From NCBI GenBank assembly GCA_018296165.2, contig JACKQL020000001.1, positions 1,736,001 through 1,800,000 of the forward strand: a DNA stretch of 64,000 bases. Reading direction: 5' to 3'. The position numbers and the translations under genes are program-made. The DNA is from Termitomyces sp. T153. Taxonomy: Eukaryota > Basidiomycota > Agaricomycetes > Agaricales > Lyophyllaceae. Shown one piece after another: positions 10,345-23,655 of this stretch. The notes under the pieces are model-generated. The model did no database searches and had not been told where the DNA came from. It saw only the letters and a program-made list of their open reading frames with translations. The number at the start of each line of letters is the position of its first letter. Position 1 is the first letter of the stretch.

Positions 10345-12660
10345 TCAGCCATCTCGCTTGAGTTCTTCAAGAAGTTGATCTTTCAAGTACTTCTCGATCT
10401 TGATGGCATTCCTATGGTAAATAGTGTGTTCCGGGTTGTATGTCTTGCAGTTGTCAAAGACCAGTTGAGCATCCGCAACAAAAGCGTCTATATTTGGGTA
10501 TTGGTTGGTCTCCAGCTTATGTTCCATCGTACTGAAGTCTATGGCGCTGCGTGAACATTTACTGTCAATGGAAACGTTGGACATACCCATTGGCTTTGTA
10601 ATGACATCATAGTAGTCCGGTACCTCCTCTGCTTTTACTGGTTGAAGGAACGCCCAAGCTTGAGGATGACCCTGTAATTCTTTCAAAATACGTTCCAGGT
10701 AGTAGGTATCTGCGTTTCTCGATACAGGTCGTACTTCCCTGTATATTCATTCAGCGGCTGGATTCGACGTAGAGTCCGAAGGCTTACTCCATTGCCATCT
10801 TAAGAGTCCAACCACTTTCACCTGTAAAAGGAGTAGTAAATGCGATGTACGGATTCATGTGGGAATCATGACTCTTACGCAGACCAGGAACATCTTTCGG
10901 GTCTACAGTAACACCTCCAGGTTCCCCGGGTTGGAATTGTGGAAGACCAGGGTAAACAATGTGAGATCTAGACATTTGCCGGATCTTGGTCATGACTGCC
11001 TCCTGTTGCTGCGCAAGGATATTCGGCTTATCCAAATAATCGACTTTGTTTAGCATAGTGCACTGCATGATCGTACCCCCTTCATAATCTTTGATATAGG
11101 CAGCCCAAACTGATCGATCTAGAGTGATATCTTTGGAGAAACCTTGCTTTTCAAAGTAACCCACAGCATAGTTGTCTGCATAGGTCAGAAAGTGCATCAT
11201 CTCTGGATATGCAGATTTAATGTGTGCTTTGAAATGGTCCATTAACATGCCTCCATAGCCCTGTGACGATCGGTAAGAAAGCTTCCATGACAAGTAAGTT
11301 CCTACCTTTTCTTGGTCGGCAGAAGCTGTAGCGAAGAAAACGATTTCTGCGAACCCTCGATGGGGAAAAGGCCGAAAACATATACCACCCACAACTTTGT
11401 ACCCACGCTTGATTATGGCGAGTCCTCTGGAATTCGAGTCTAATACGAGGCGCGCAATGTATTCCCGAGGCATGTTTGGCAACTGCTTCTGGAACAGGGT
11501 TTTCAGACCAGCGAGAATAATGAACGACCTAGGCTGCGAATCATTTTCTACAGGTGTGATCTGAATGACGCCACGGCGCATTTCAGTAATAGCAATTTTT
11601 TCCGTCCTGCCTGGAGGCTGCAGATCTTCATTAAGCATGGAAATGAACTGACACAAGAAGAACGCACGCCAGCCGGAGCGTTTGCACCTGTATCAACGGT
11701 CACACCGGCAGCAAGCCTTGAAAGTTGACTTTGATCCATTACATCCTCCACCTTGACTCCGTTGACGTGCCCATTTACTCCGTTGACAGCTCCATTCATC
11801 TGAGTTTCTTCTGGTTCACTTGGAGGCAATAACGAAACAGGTGCTGTCTGTGCCTTGTGACTTGCCTTCCCTCGAGTTTTCCCGCTTCGTTTACTAGCAG
11901 GTGGACGTGTCGACTTTTCTGCCCGAGTAGAAGTTTTAAGGGCCATTCGCGCAGCTAGAGGCCTGTCTTCTTCTTCGTCGTCGTCGTCGTCATCATCATC
12001 GTCACTTAGAGAAGAAATGGATATCCGCCGGCGTTTGTTAGAAGGTTGAGGAGGATCGCTGAGAATGGACGAAACAGGGGAAGAAGCTTGTTCTTCACGA
12101 GTATGAGAATTTGAAGGACAAAGTGATGGGAGATTACCTGGCGAAGAAGTTGCGGGTATTGGCGGGCTCACAAGTGATACCGGTATCCTCATTTGCCGTC
12201 GCAGAGACACAATGTCTTCGTCACGATATTGGAAGTCGAGCAGTTTGCCAGCATCCTATGCATGCCACAAGTTCAAGCATGGTCGAGCAATGAACACGAT
12301 ACCTACGTGCAGCAGTTCGTCAAGACGAATGGCAACGCGTGTGCGTCGCGCAAATTCAGCCGGCTCGAGTTCGAACTCATCCGCATTGTGATCGCGGACG
12401 TCATGGCCACAAGCACACATTTGAAGATATGGGAGGTCAGAGTCATCGTCGTCAGCATCAGAACCATATTGACCAAGATCGCCAAGACAGGATTCGTTGG
12501 TAAATTGTTGATCGAGAACGACGTCAACATCGAGGGGCGGGTGAAGGGCTGAACATGAACCATCACAGATGGCACAGGGAGAGTGGCGGGCTATCTTAAG
12601 GGCTCGCTGTGTCCCATTGAGCTGGCTGAGCTGGTCTGAAGCTGGATATGCAACCTTCAT
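10345..12660 (-). CDS. GCN5: Histone acetyltransferase GCN5 (SAGA/ADA catalytic subunit)
   Basis: Acetylates histone H3 tails in SAGA-type coactivator complexes. Three parts are visible. The N-terminal exon (MKVAYPASDQLSQLNGTQRA, ATG at 12658-12660) carries a Cys/His-rich stretch (CAICDGSC and CACGHDVRDH) and, after an intron ending near 12246, reads DAGKLLDFQYRDEDIVSLRR. A low-complexity nuclear linker with a long Asp/Glu run follows. The GNAT domain has EMRRGVIQITPVENDS, KQLPNMPREYIARLVLD, the acetyl-CoA loop RSSQGYGGMLMDHFK, and YFEKQGFSKDI. The bromodomain ends the protein: QAWAFLQPVKAEEVPDYYDV, then KPM|DFSTMEHKLE across an intron, and FDNCKTYNPEHTIYHRNA. The linker-GNAT join is best made by the 50-nt intron 11618-11667 (GTGCGT..CTGCAG). 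GNAT plus bromodomain identity is secure; the N-terminal joins are inferred but phase-consistent. Confidence 0.92.
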
Positions 12661-12738
12661 AGCTCGTCGTCGTGATCAAGAGTCGCATCCACCACGTGAC
12701 GGAAACCACTATGCTTCCACCCTTCATGTACTAGTAGG

Positions 12739-13778
12739 ATGTTGCTCTCTTGTACCTATCTCTTCGAACTTCTCCTCTCCTTCACAGGCCTTGCCGCCGC
12801 TTCGGCTTGGATCGAATACCCCTCCGATGGTTTTGCCACTCTCACACATTATGAAATCCCTCTTGGTTTTGTCGCGTCCTGTGGATGCGTCCCTGACAGT
12901 ACACATTACCCCACAGCTGCACTCTCTCAGATGGCGTATGGCAGTAGTACCGCCTTTGGTTATTCACTCCTGTAATGCTTGTAATTGATTGGTCCACTTA
13001 CTTCCTGATGTCAGGTCCTGCGTGTGGAAAATGCTTCAACTTGACTCTCTTGAATACCGTGACGGCAGATCCCACATTCTATCCCAATGTTACAAAGTCT
13101 ATCGTTGTAAAGATCACGGATCTCTGTCCCCTGTCAGTCGATGGATGGTGTTCGGGAACAACAACTAAGACTAATTCGTGAGCAAGTCCTTCATGCCGTG
13201 ACTACGAGTCGAGATCATCTGCATAGTGCTGGCCATGACCTTAATTTCGATCTCGCATACCCTTCGGAAGCGATACCCAATGATTTCTTTCCCTCTGACA
13301 CTGCTCTTTATGGATATACTGTCAGTCCCTCTTTCAGACTCGTTGTACATCGGACTCATCGAAATTAAGGATTTTGGAGTCTGGAATATTTCCTACCAGA
13401 CTGTCCCATGTGAACCCGACTGGGCCGGCGCCGTCGAAGCTTCTGCTTTGGGCAGTGTCTCAAATCTTGACTCGGGAAGCGTATGTTGTCCTGCCAACCC
13501 TGTATGTTTTTCTATCGTTAATCAATGGAGAAAGCAAGGCTTATGATTCATAGGCAAACCATACTTGTAAATCATACTCTGATCTCCATGGCTTACCGTT
13601 AGTCATGTTTCTGTACCACTTGTCAATGACGAACCCAGTGACGAACCCAATTTGTTTCAGACCCGACGCAATACCCACCGCTTCTTATGGTTGCAGGCTC
13701 TTTGTATCTAAACTTTTGATCTTGATCTCAACTATGGCGTGCATACTTGCTTATTTATTGAGTGTTGTATACCCCTGA
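12739..13778 (+). CDS. Secreted endoglucanase V-like (GH45/expansin-type double-psi barrel) protein
   Basis: Probable cell-wall-active secreted protein of the basidiomycete 'endoglucanase V-like' group, related to GH45 and expansin barrels; activity is not certain. A signal peptide is evident (MLLSCTYLFELLLSFTGLAA, cleavage near ASA|W). Conserved blocks are ASCGCVP, ALSQMAYGS, PACGKCFNLTLLN, KSIVVKITDLCP, DLNFDLAYPSEAIPNDFF and YGYTDFGVWNISYQTVPC, joined over introns at about 12959-13015, 13179-13227 and 13321-13369. Cysteines match the family pattern. N-glycosylation sequons are present. After the last intron (acceptor about 13660) the only frame-consistent exon ends in a hydrophobic tail (KLLILISTMACILAYLLSVV) before TGA at 13776-13778, suggesting membrane or GPI attachment. 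It is divergent from GCN5, with 78 bp between start codons. Confidence 0.8.
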
Positions 13779-14150
13779 CATACTGTCAATATGTACACTG
13801 GGATGGTCAAGCCGAGTAGAGGATGTGCACTTGATGAAACGATTACCCATGAATGAGTGACGGAATCTATCGGCCCCATTCTTGAGAAAGATGTCGCACT
13901 TCGCACTGATCGCGCACTCAAGCTGTACAAACAATGCACACAAACCGAAATGCTAAAAACGATTTTCCCGAATGAATGGGAACTTATCAATACTGGTAAG
14001 TGGAGTCGTCAACTCCTCAAACGGATGATTGAACTGAAGTAGCTGTCAGGCGTCGCGACAAACGCGATACTGGTGATAATAGGCCTTGTTGACAAACGAA
14101 CCGTATTTTATTCAATACTTACGGCATACATTTTGTACGAGTAAAGCTGA
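13779..14150. other. Convergent 3' region without a gene
   Basis: Lies between two convergent genes (endoglucanase V-like and cyclophilin). Short open frames on both strands near 13860-14040 lack an ATG context, homology or splice logic, and I see nothing else in it. Confidence 0.5.
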
Positions 14151-15393
14151 TCAAAGCTCAGCATGAGTGGGCGCCTCAGATTTGGCCTCTGTCGTGTTGT
14201 CTTGGCCTTCAACGGGCAGCTAACTTCAACATTAACGGGATGATAAAGTTAACTAAATGAATTGATAGTCACCTCGCCAGAGTCAGCTATGATAACATCT
14301 TCAGATGGGCGATCTTGGCGGCCCTTGGGAACGTTTTCTATTGTCGTGAATCAATCAAATGTAACGAGTGCAAGTGCAATAGGCGAAGACAAACCAATCT
14401 TGTGCACCACATCCATGCCCTCCAAAACACGTCCGAAAACAACCTGCGAAGATAATGAGCAATCTGAATGCGAGGAAAGAAATCTATATTTACGTGTTTG
14501 CCATCCAACCAACTAGTGACTACTGTGCAAATGAACTGTAAAGCCAAACATTAAGCCTTGAAAGGCAAAAGTATAATGAAGCTAACTAACGAATTGAGAA
14601 CCTGCGGTGGTTGAATGAAGCAATCAGAGAAGAAAATGCATCAAGTCTAACCATTAGTGTCCCTGCCAGCATTTGCCATAGAGAGAGTTCCAGGACCAGT
14701 GTGACGAAGTTTACTGTCCTTGTGTGAATTGATCCCTTCCATACCATTGGGTCATATAACTCACAAGTTCTCGTCCGCGAATTTGTTGCCGTAGATGGAC
14801 TTGCATGTTATCAGCCGGACAACCTCAGTCGAGTATGGAGTATAAGTACCTTTCCACCAGTACCATCGCCATTGGCTACGGCAGATTTATAGGTCAACAA
14901 GCCGTATCAGAAACGACACAAGCACAACATACTAAAGTCGCCGCCTTGAATCCTGGAAACAATGTATCAGTATCTTGTCTACACTGGGACGACTTACTCA
15001 CATGAAATCCTTAATTACTCTGTGGAATTTGGAACCCTTGTAACCAAAACCGAGCTCCTTGCCTTCCTTGTCCTTGCCGGTAGCCAAAGCCCGGAAGTTC
15101 TCAGCGGTCTTGGGCACGGTCTGGAGAAAGATGAATGAGAGAAAATTGAGGAATTCAAGAACGTACGCCCCCGTAAAGGCCCATAACAACTTTAAAATAT
15201 GATTTTAGCACAATCGAAATAGAATGGAAACCGAATTAATCAACTCACTTCTGCCTAGAGGTTGACCGCCATGCTCGATGTCGAAGAAGACCTTGTGAGT
15301 AACCCTAGGTTGCTTGGCAGCTTCGACGGACTGTGCGCAAAAGAAGGCTGCAAGAGAGACGACAATGAATGCAAGGCTGATTCGTCCAAACAT
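14151..15393 (-). CDS. ER-type cyclophilin, peptidyl-prolyl cis-trans isomerase B
   Basis: Catalyses proline isomerisation in folding of secretory proteins. It starts [20 protein letters not shown], a clear signal peptide, with mature sequence [20 protein letters not shown]. Core blocks run on the minus strand: [91 protein letters not shown] and a short acidic tail. The FHRV, MANAG and QFF catalytic elements are intact. It ends THAEL, an HDEL-like ER retrieval tetrapeptide (HAEL). The gene is intron-dense, with roughly nine introns, and the SQF codons sit on an 11-nt exon (14591-14601). Divergent from the P450 gene. Yeast counterparts are CPR2/CPR5. Confidence 0.93.
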
Positions 15394-15991
15394 TGTGGTC
15401 TGGGAAGTGCCCTGTGGAAGAAACGACGTGGCGATCACTTCAAATGATCACGTGTGACGTGTAATAGGCTACCGTGACTTCGTATGCTCATACAATCTAC
15501 GCGTTTATCAGACTTACTAAACGAACATTTCAAGCTGTTGCCAACGGAACATATTTGAGCTCCTCGACCAGTTCTTACACCAAAAGCATCGACTATTGGA
15601 TCCGAATTAATTATCGGCCATTCAACTTGATCAAAAACTCGTTACTAGTACTCTTTCTCGGATTTCAGAGTCGCTTCAGTCCTTAGCCTACGCAACCCTC
15701 CTATGCCTGTCATCGTCATGCTCACCGGACCCCTCGTCAGATGTATGCCTATGGCCCATGTATCCGTTACATCTTTCGGACCAAATATATCTCGTGTGAC
15801 CTTACATAGGCTTACGTCGTACTATAAGGTTTTGACCGCCACCATTACTTGGAGTCAGTCTCTGGGAATCTGAATCCATTGAAGCTGGTAATTTCAACTT
15901 GTTCCAGTTCCACATTTTCCATAGTTCTGTGCTATATACTTGACGATATCTTTCAGTGGTTGCCACTTGGAAGAACTCCAGGCCAGCTGGC
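15394..15991. other. Cyclophilin-P450 divergent intergenic region
   Basis: About 600 bp between the divergent start codons of the cyclophilin and P450 genes. Open frames here are short and unconvincing. It must contain both promoters; I see no clear TATA box or repeat. Confidence 0.5.
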
Positions 15992-17852
15992 ATGTATCCC
16001 TTCCTATTCCCACTGGCCTTTGGGTTGGCAATCATCTATTTCATCGCCCTGGCTGTTTATAGGTTATTTTATCATCCACTTTCAAAGTTTCCTGGACCGC
16101 GACTAGCTGCAATTACAGACTTATATTCAGCTTACTACGACCTTGTCTTGGACGGTGTATTGTTGGATCACTTGGAACACCTGCACAGAACTTATGGTGA
16201 GATAGCATTCATCCCTTTCCTTACATTGAGGTTGTTATCTCGTTGCAGGCCCTGTTGTGCGCATTTCCCCTGAACAGGTAGGAGTTGCGGCTATCCTTAA
16301 CGCTCTGTTAAATTGGTTCAGTTACACTTCAATGATCCTGATGCGTTCGATCATATCTACTCGACTGGATCGAAATTCACCAAGCTGCAAGATTTTTATG
16401 ATGCGTTCAATGAGAAACAATCATCTTTTGGTTACATCGACGTCAAGAAGGCGAAACAACGAAAGGATGTCATGCGTCCATTGTTTTCTAGGAGAGCCAT
16501 TCTCAGTTTAGAGAACGTCATACAGAATACTGTACGTGAAGGGTTCCTGCATATCTCTGTGATACTAACGTACACACCCTTGAGAAGGTTGACCAACTTG
16601 TAGCAGCACTTCTGTTACAGTCCCTTCCCGGTGGAAAACCCGTCAACCTCCATCTTGGTTACCTTTCCACTTCAATGGAGATTATCATGTCCTACTGTTT
16701 TGCCCGTTCATGCGGGGCAGTCTCGACCCCGTCCTTTCGTCATCCGACTCTCGTTGCGCTTCAGTCTACTGGCCGAATCTTCTCTGTGATGCAGCACTTT
16801 CCATTCACAGCATTATTTATCACCAAGATGCCTATGTGGCTTGCGCGGATAGTTAGTCCTGAGGCCTATGCCTATGGCCGGCTCATGCGCGATCTGACGG
16901 CTCAGATTGACGAATTACTAGAAGATCCATCGAAATTGGAACATGCAGACCATGAAATCATCTACCACCATCTCCTGACTCCTAAAGAAGGACAGATTGT
17001 TCCGTCTAGACAATCCCTGATTGACGAAGCAAGTGTTATGATTTTCGCCGGAAGTGACACCATTAGAAATGCGTGTTCCTTAGGGACTTTCCACGTCCTC
17101 AGCAATCCAGAGATACACGCGAAGTTGATCAATGAATTGCGGGATACCTGGCCGGATAGGGATGTCAAAGTCGGTTTGGAAAGGCTTGAGAAATTGTCTT
17201 ATCTCGTATGTGGCTCCGTCTCCTTGTGGAGATCTAACTCATGTGGTTTCAATAGACGGCAGTGATCAAAGAATCGTTACGCTTGTCCCATGGCGTTGTG
17301 ACGCCTCTTCCGCGAGTAGTGCCCTCTGAAACAGTCATTGCTGGCAAGGTGATCCCTCAGAATGTATGTCTGCCATGCTTGTGCAACGAGATAGGAAGTT
17401 AAATGGGTATATAGTCCATTGTTTCTATGGCAGCGACGTTCATGCACCAAAATACCCAAATCTTCAAGGAACCGTTGAGATTTCGTCCCGAACGCTGGTT
17501 GAGTGACGAAAGAGTTCCAGGAATGGACGATTACCTGGTTCCCTTCTCAAGAGGCCCCAGAAGTTGTCTTGGCCTGAAGTATGTACAACCTCACGTCTCC
17601 CGTCATATTCTTGTATAACACTGTTTTAGCCTAGCTTGGGCGGAACTATATCTCATCTTCGCTAACGTATTCAGAAAGGTTGACATTGAAATTTACAACA
17701 CGACGTGAGCACAGAACGCAGAGTACTTCATTTTCATTGCTAACCGATTTTCCAGCATAGAAGATTTCAAAGTCATGGCTTTTTTCCTCCCCAAGTATTC
17801 AGGAAGGCCGTTACATGTCTTAGTAAAAGGGAAGAGGGCCGATGAGCCATAG
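15992..17852 (+). CDS. Cytochrome P450 monooxygenase
   Basis: Microsomal heme-thiolate monooxygenase, substrate unknown. It opens MYPFLFPLAFGLAIIYFIAL, a membrane anchor, followed by YHPLSKFPGPRLAAITDLY, the proline-rich hinge typical of fungal P450s. Exon joins give LHRTYG|PVVRISPEQ|LHFNDPDAFDHIY. The I-helix oxygen-binding motif is IFAGSDTIRN (about 17040-17070), the K-helix ExxR is KESLRL (17270-17285), the PERF-like segment is RFRPERW, and the heme loop is FSRGPRSCLGLN with the axial cysteine. It ends GRPLHVLVKGKRADEP with TAG at 17850-17852. Seven or eight introns. The pattern resembles the trichodiene-oxygenase-like/CYP58-65 type of ascomycetes, but I would not assign a CYP family by eye. 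No terpene cyclase, PKS or other biosynthetic partner is adjacent. Confidence 0.93.
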
Positions 17853-17904
17853 TTCCCTTCACCTCAATTTATCCACTGCCATATATGTAATTATACTAGA
17901 TGAA

Positions 17905-20451
17905 CTAGCCATTGACCAGTTTCTCCAAATCATATCCGCCTGAAATCTGGAACTCTGAAGCATCACTACTCACTAATGCACCGCCTTTTTTAGTCAAACG
18001 ACCCTGTGCACGAACAACGGCCTGCATGCGCTTCTCTACCTCTCCATCACGGTCAACTTCCCACTTATCTCTCTTTTCTCTTGGCTTCCGTTCTCTCTGC
18101 GGCACATACTTGGTTTTGCGTGATTGTGTTGAGGCTCCCTGACCGTTAGTGACGGCCTTGGGTGCTTCTCGAAGAGCAAAAGATTTAGCCAGATGACCAA
18201 GATGCAGATGGCGAATGTGGAAAATATGCTTCTCGTTGGTAGGGTGTGTGGCATATGCCCTCATGTGCGAAAGATAAGCCTTACGGGCAAATCCAGCGTT
18301 CTGATGAGAGAATCAGCTTGCGCAGAAGTACTAATAAGCGATGTAAATGACTGACCTCCTTCTTTCGGAGCACCCATCGCTCGAAGGCTAGCTGTACATC
18401 AGTTGCTCGCTCCTCGAATTCAGTACCTTTCCCTCCGAAACCAGATCTAAGGACAGTGTCTATTCCAACAGCAGCGAGAGTAATATTGCGTTTCTCATCT
18501 CCCGTGTTATTATCTTTGTCTCCACGCATATTTTCCTCAACCCATTTCACCCACTCTGTCTCGCTAGGAGATACAAAACTCCAGGCTTCACCACCCTTTC
18601 CTGCACGAGCGGTACGACCGACACGATGTACATATTCAGTTGCGCCCCCTTCAGTCGGCAGGTCATACTGAATAACAGCTCGGACGAGAGGAAGATCGAG
18701 ACCTCGGGATGCAACAGAAGTACACAATAGAATGGAAGAGGACGGCGTATCAGTCTGTTTCACCTTGGAAGAGCTAGTCCCAGAAAAGCCACGAATAGAT
18801 GCAAGGCGCGTTGGTGTCGGCAGAGAACCATGGAGGCGATATATAGACGTGTCTGGAAGAAGAGAATTCCGAAGTTCCACTTTTTCTCCTCGAGTAGCGG
18901 ATTCGGGCGCATCATCATCATCATCATCGCTATCGCTTTTGCCGGCCGTTCCCTCTTCCGCATCCTGATCACCATCCATAACAGAACCACCTAGCAAGTT
19001 CCAGTGGAAGTCAACGGAGTCCGTACAACTCAAGAAGACAATGATTTTGGAACCCCGACGCCCGGCGGATTGAGCGATGAGGGATCGCAGCAATGCCACG
19101 AGGGCCACCAGCCGTAGTTTGAGAGGGACGACCACATACTTTTGAGCAAGCTGAGAAGGCGGTGTGAACTTCTCAGCAGAAGCTGCAGGAGTCTGAGTGC
19201 CTTTTTCGGCGTTGGGATTTAACGTCGGGTTGGGCTTTTCGATCTCCGTCGCCTTAGCCATGAGAGGATTGACCAGGGTCGTGCCGGCCAACTTTTGGAC
19301 GTTCTCCTCAATCGTTGCCGAACATAAAACTGTTCTCCGCCGGCGCTCCCAGTCCCATCCTCCCACTTCCATGCTCTTCCCCTCTTTCACAGCCGCAATA
19401 GCAAGATTCCGCCGACCTTCCAAACCAGACACAATTCCCTTTATAGTTTCCTCGAAACCTAAATCCATTAGTCGGTCAGCTTCGTCGAGAACGAGCCAGC
19501 GGCATTTCCCAACGTTGAAGGATAATGTATTTTGAAGGTGATCCAGAAGTCGTCCAGGGGTTGAAACAAGGATTGGGAGACCTTTTCTAAGGCGGGCTTT
19601 CTCATGAGTGCGAGTAGCTCCGCCAGTGAGAAGACCGGATACAAGCCAACGTGTAAGTCTCGAAGATGCATCTGGATTGTCTGCAGATTCGCTTTCAGGC
19701 CGCAAACGAAGCTGAAGTAGGGTCTCAAGGACGTCAGAAATTTGCTTTGCGAGCTCACGAGTGGGTGCAATAATTATTGCGAGTGTGCCTATGGAGCGAT
19801 CGATGTATGATAGGGAACTGAGTGGAAGGAGATCCTGTATTATCGGGAGAAGGAAGGATAGGGTCTTTCCTGAGCCAGTTTGAGCTTGGATAAAAACATC
19901 TCTAGCAGAACTTGGATCAGAAGGTGTTGTCAAAAGCGCGGGAATGGCTGAACGTTGTATCGACGTCGGTTTCGTTATTTTCATCTTCGTCGTGAGATGT
20001 GAGACGAGCAAGGGATCAAGACCCAGCCCAGTAAAACTCGATGAGTCAAGAGGAGCATTACTGGGTTTGGCCGTGGGCTGAGATTGCGAAGTTTGAGTAG
20101 GTACTTCGATTTTTGGGTTATAAGAGAAGAGGGAAGATATGACTTGGGTTGGGCGTGCAGGCCGATTCTGAGTCGGAGTTGATGTAGATGGTTCTTTTTC
20201 TGTACGAGGTCTTTTTTGAGGGCGAGGGATTATCTCCTCGTGTACACCTTGCGACAAAGTTTTTCCTTCTGGCCGCGACTTGCGTTTAGCGACTCGTTTT
20301 GCTTTTAGTCTGTATGTGTTTATTGGAAAGTAGAGAATAGAGAATAGATAAGGACAAACCTATCAGTCCATCTACCACCCTTTTTAGCCGCGCCCTTTTT
20401 CGAAAAAATGTGATCGTCGGTCGCAAGATTGAGCACGAGCCCGTCGTCCAT
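17905..20451 (-). CDS. DBP7: ATP-dependent DEAD-box RNA helicase DBP7
   Basis: Nucleolar helicase for assembly of the 60S ribosomal subunit. The first exon encodes [16 protein letters not shown], spliced over a 50-nt intron to [20 protein letters not shown]. The long second exon carries all core motifs: Q motif [18 protein letters not shown], Walker A AQTGSGKT, motif Ia [11 protein letters not shown], motif Ib [15 protein letters not shown] box [13 protein letters not shown], motif III CSATI, and motifs [19 protein letters not shown] and [17 protein letters not shown]-terminal extension (exon from about 18302) reads [20 protein letters not shown], the segment typical of DBP7/DDX31, and ends DLEKLVNG. 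The basic N-terminus and insert between motifs III and IV also fit DBP7. Its start is 160 bp from the divergent ESA1 start. Confidence 0.94.
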
Positions 20452-20610
20452 GTCAAGACTACTTAGAAGCAACCAAGTTGGCCGACCGGGCCGCCAAAGA
20501 TTTGAGCTGACTCAGCAACCTAGTCAGCGTTCCGCTGGCGTCAAGCTCGGCGTCGAACAGCGTTAAACCTCGTCTCCCCTCTGCTCGTGCTCGTCGTTCT
20601 TGCCATTCCC
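20452..20610. promoter_or_regulatory. Bidirectional promoter DBP7/ESA1
   Basis: Only 159 bp separate the divergent start codons of DBP7 (minus) and ESA1 (plus), so the two housekeeping genes must share this region as promoter and leaders. No TATA box is evident. Confidence 0.55.
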
Positions 20611-22436
<1,826 letters not shown>

Positions 22437-22579
22437 ATAGAACCTGGGACTTTTCATTCTGTACCATTTTGTAGTAAACTTGTGTATTTTGTATACCGGA
22501 CGAAATACTTGTTGTACAAGCTCATTGAGTTGAAAGGAAAGGAAAGAACATACGACGTGACGCCTCTTCTACTTTGCAT

Positions 22580-23460
22580 CTATTCTGGAATGTCCGCATC
22601 CCTCCCTGCCCGCTGCCGCAGCCGCCCAAAATCCGCCTCCTGCCCTAACATGCTTCCCCCCTCAACAATTTTTCGACTGAGCACAGGTGAAGACGGCCGT
22701 GAAGCCGCAGGCGAGAACAAATCGGCGCCCGACAACGTGAAATTGCTTCCTTCCTCATCCGAAGCATAGAACGACCGTGGCTGAGACGCTCCTATCAAGC
22801 TCAGAGACTCTTGAGTGAGCGTCTGGCACACATCGGTGGGAAGACGCCTGCGGCAGGAGACATCATCGACGCTCGCGGTAGCAGAGGACTCGTTCTCGGA
22901 ATCTGTGTATGGTGAGGTTGAGGTTGAGGAGATGATGCGGATGGTTGGGACGTTGGGGTTGGTGGTGATGTCGCTCGTGGAGGCTTTGACGTCGTCTATG
23001 ACACCGAGGGTACGCGCTATGCCATACGAGGAGATATCCTATGTGACTAGGTTAGATGGCTTCGAAGCTCAAGCATTTTACAGATATGTACCAGAAGGGC
23101 GAGTATGATGATTGGAAGACTGACGAGGACTGCGAGGACGCGACAAGTCGACGCGATTCTAGCGACCCATGAGTTTGGTTGGTAGTTCCATAGATATTGG
23201 ATGTAAAAGTCCCATAGTAGAGCAGGATAGGAAGATGGTGAGGCCTGGAAGAAGTCGGAGATATTCATGTCATATGTGTAGGGCGTGATATCTAAAATTA
23301 GTATGTATGAACCATACACATTCCCATCAAAGTGAACGTTAACGTTAATTACCCCTTCGGTGAGGTTAAAATCACTATCCCACGCTAAGTGACTTTGGAG
23401 GCACAAGTCAAGAGTATATATTGATGTGATATCATCGGTATACAAAGGTCCTAAGAGATA
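22580..23460 (-). CDS. Uncharacterised single-pass membrane protein (5' end unresolved)
   Basis: I do not recognise the family. Two well-supported exons exist. The upstream one (to about 23093) reads LAWDSDFNLTEGVINVNV, then YDMNISDFFQASPSSYPALL and WNYQPNSWVARIASTCRV, and enters a membrane segment LAVLVSLPIIILALL. An intron with perfect ends and branch-like CTAAC (about 23042-23092) joins it in phase to DISSYGIARTLGVIDDVKAS and a Ser/Thr-rich tail ending RAGRDADIPE with TAG at 22580-22582. Topology looks like a glycosylated luminal/extracellular part, one transmembrane helix and a 130-residue cytosolic tail. The open frame has no ATG at its left end, so one or more 5' exons lie upstream (up to about 23640); a hydrophobic ATG-initiated stretch near 23625 is a candidate. 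A second intron at about 23300-23350 is possible. Confidence 0.55.
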
Positions 23461-23655
23461 CACATAGCATACAATGGGAGTACAATGGATATATCCTCAG
23501 AAAAGCTTCGGGTCGTACACACAACATATATATAGATAGAGCGTCGGGGATAGTTATCGGGTTAGCAATTTCCGGTTAGCGATAGCAAGAGATGAGAACA
23601 ATACGAGCAATATACACAAGAAAGCACATAAGTTTAAGTAGTGATGGGACGTGGA

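Noticed and set aside
11618..11667. GCN5 N-terminal region as a separate gene from the GNAT-bromodomain part
   Set aside because: A 50-nt intron with GTGCGT donor, CTTAAT-like branch and CTGCAG acceptor joins both in phase, and there is no promoter-sized gap.
13857..14042. 61-codon frame between convergent genes
   Set aside because: Begins with GTG, no recognised protein; more likely 3' untranslated sequence.
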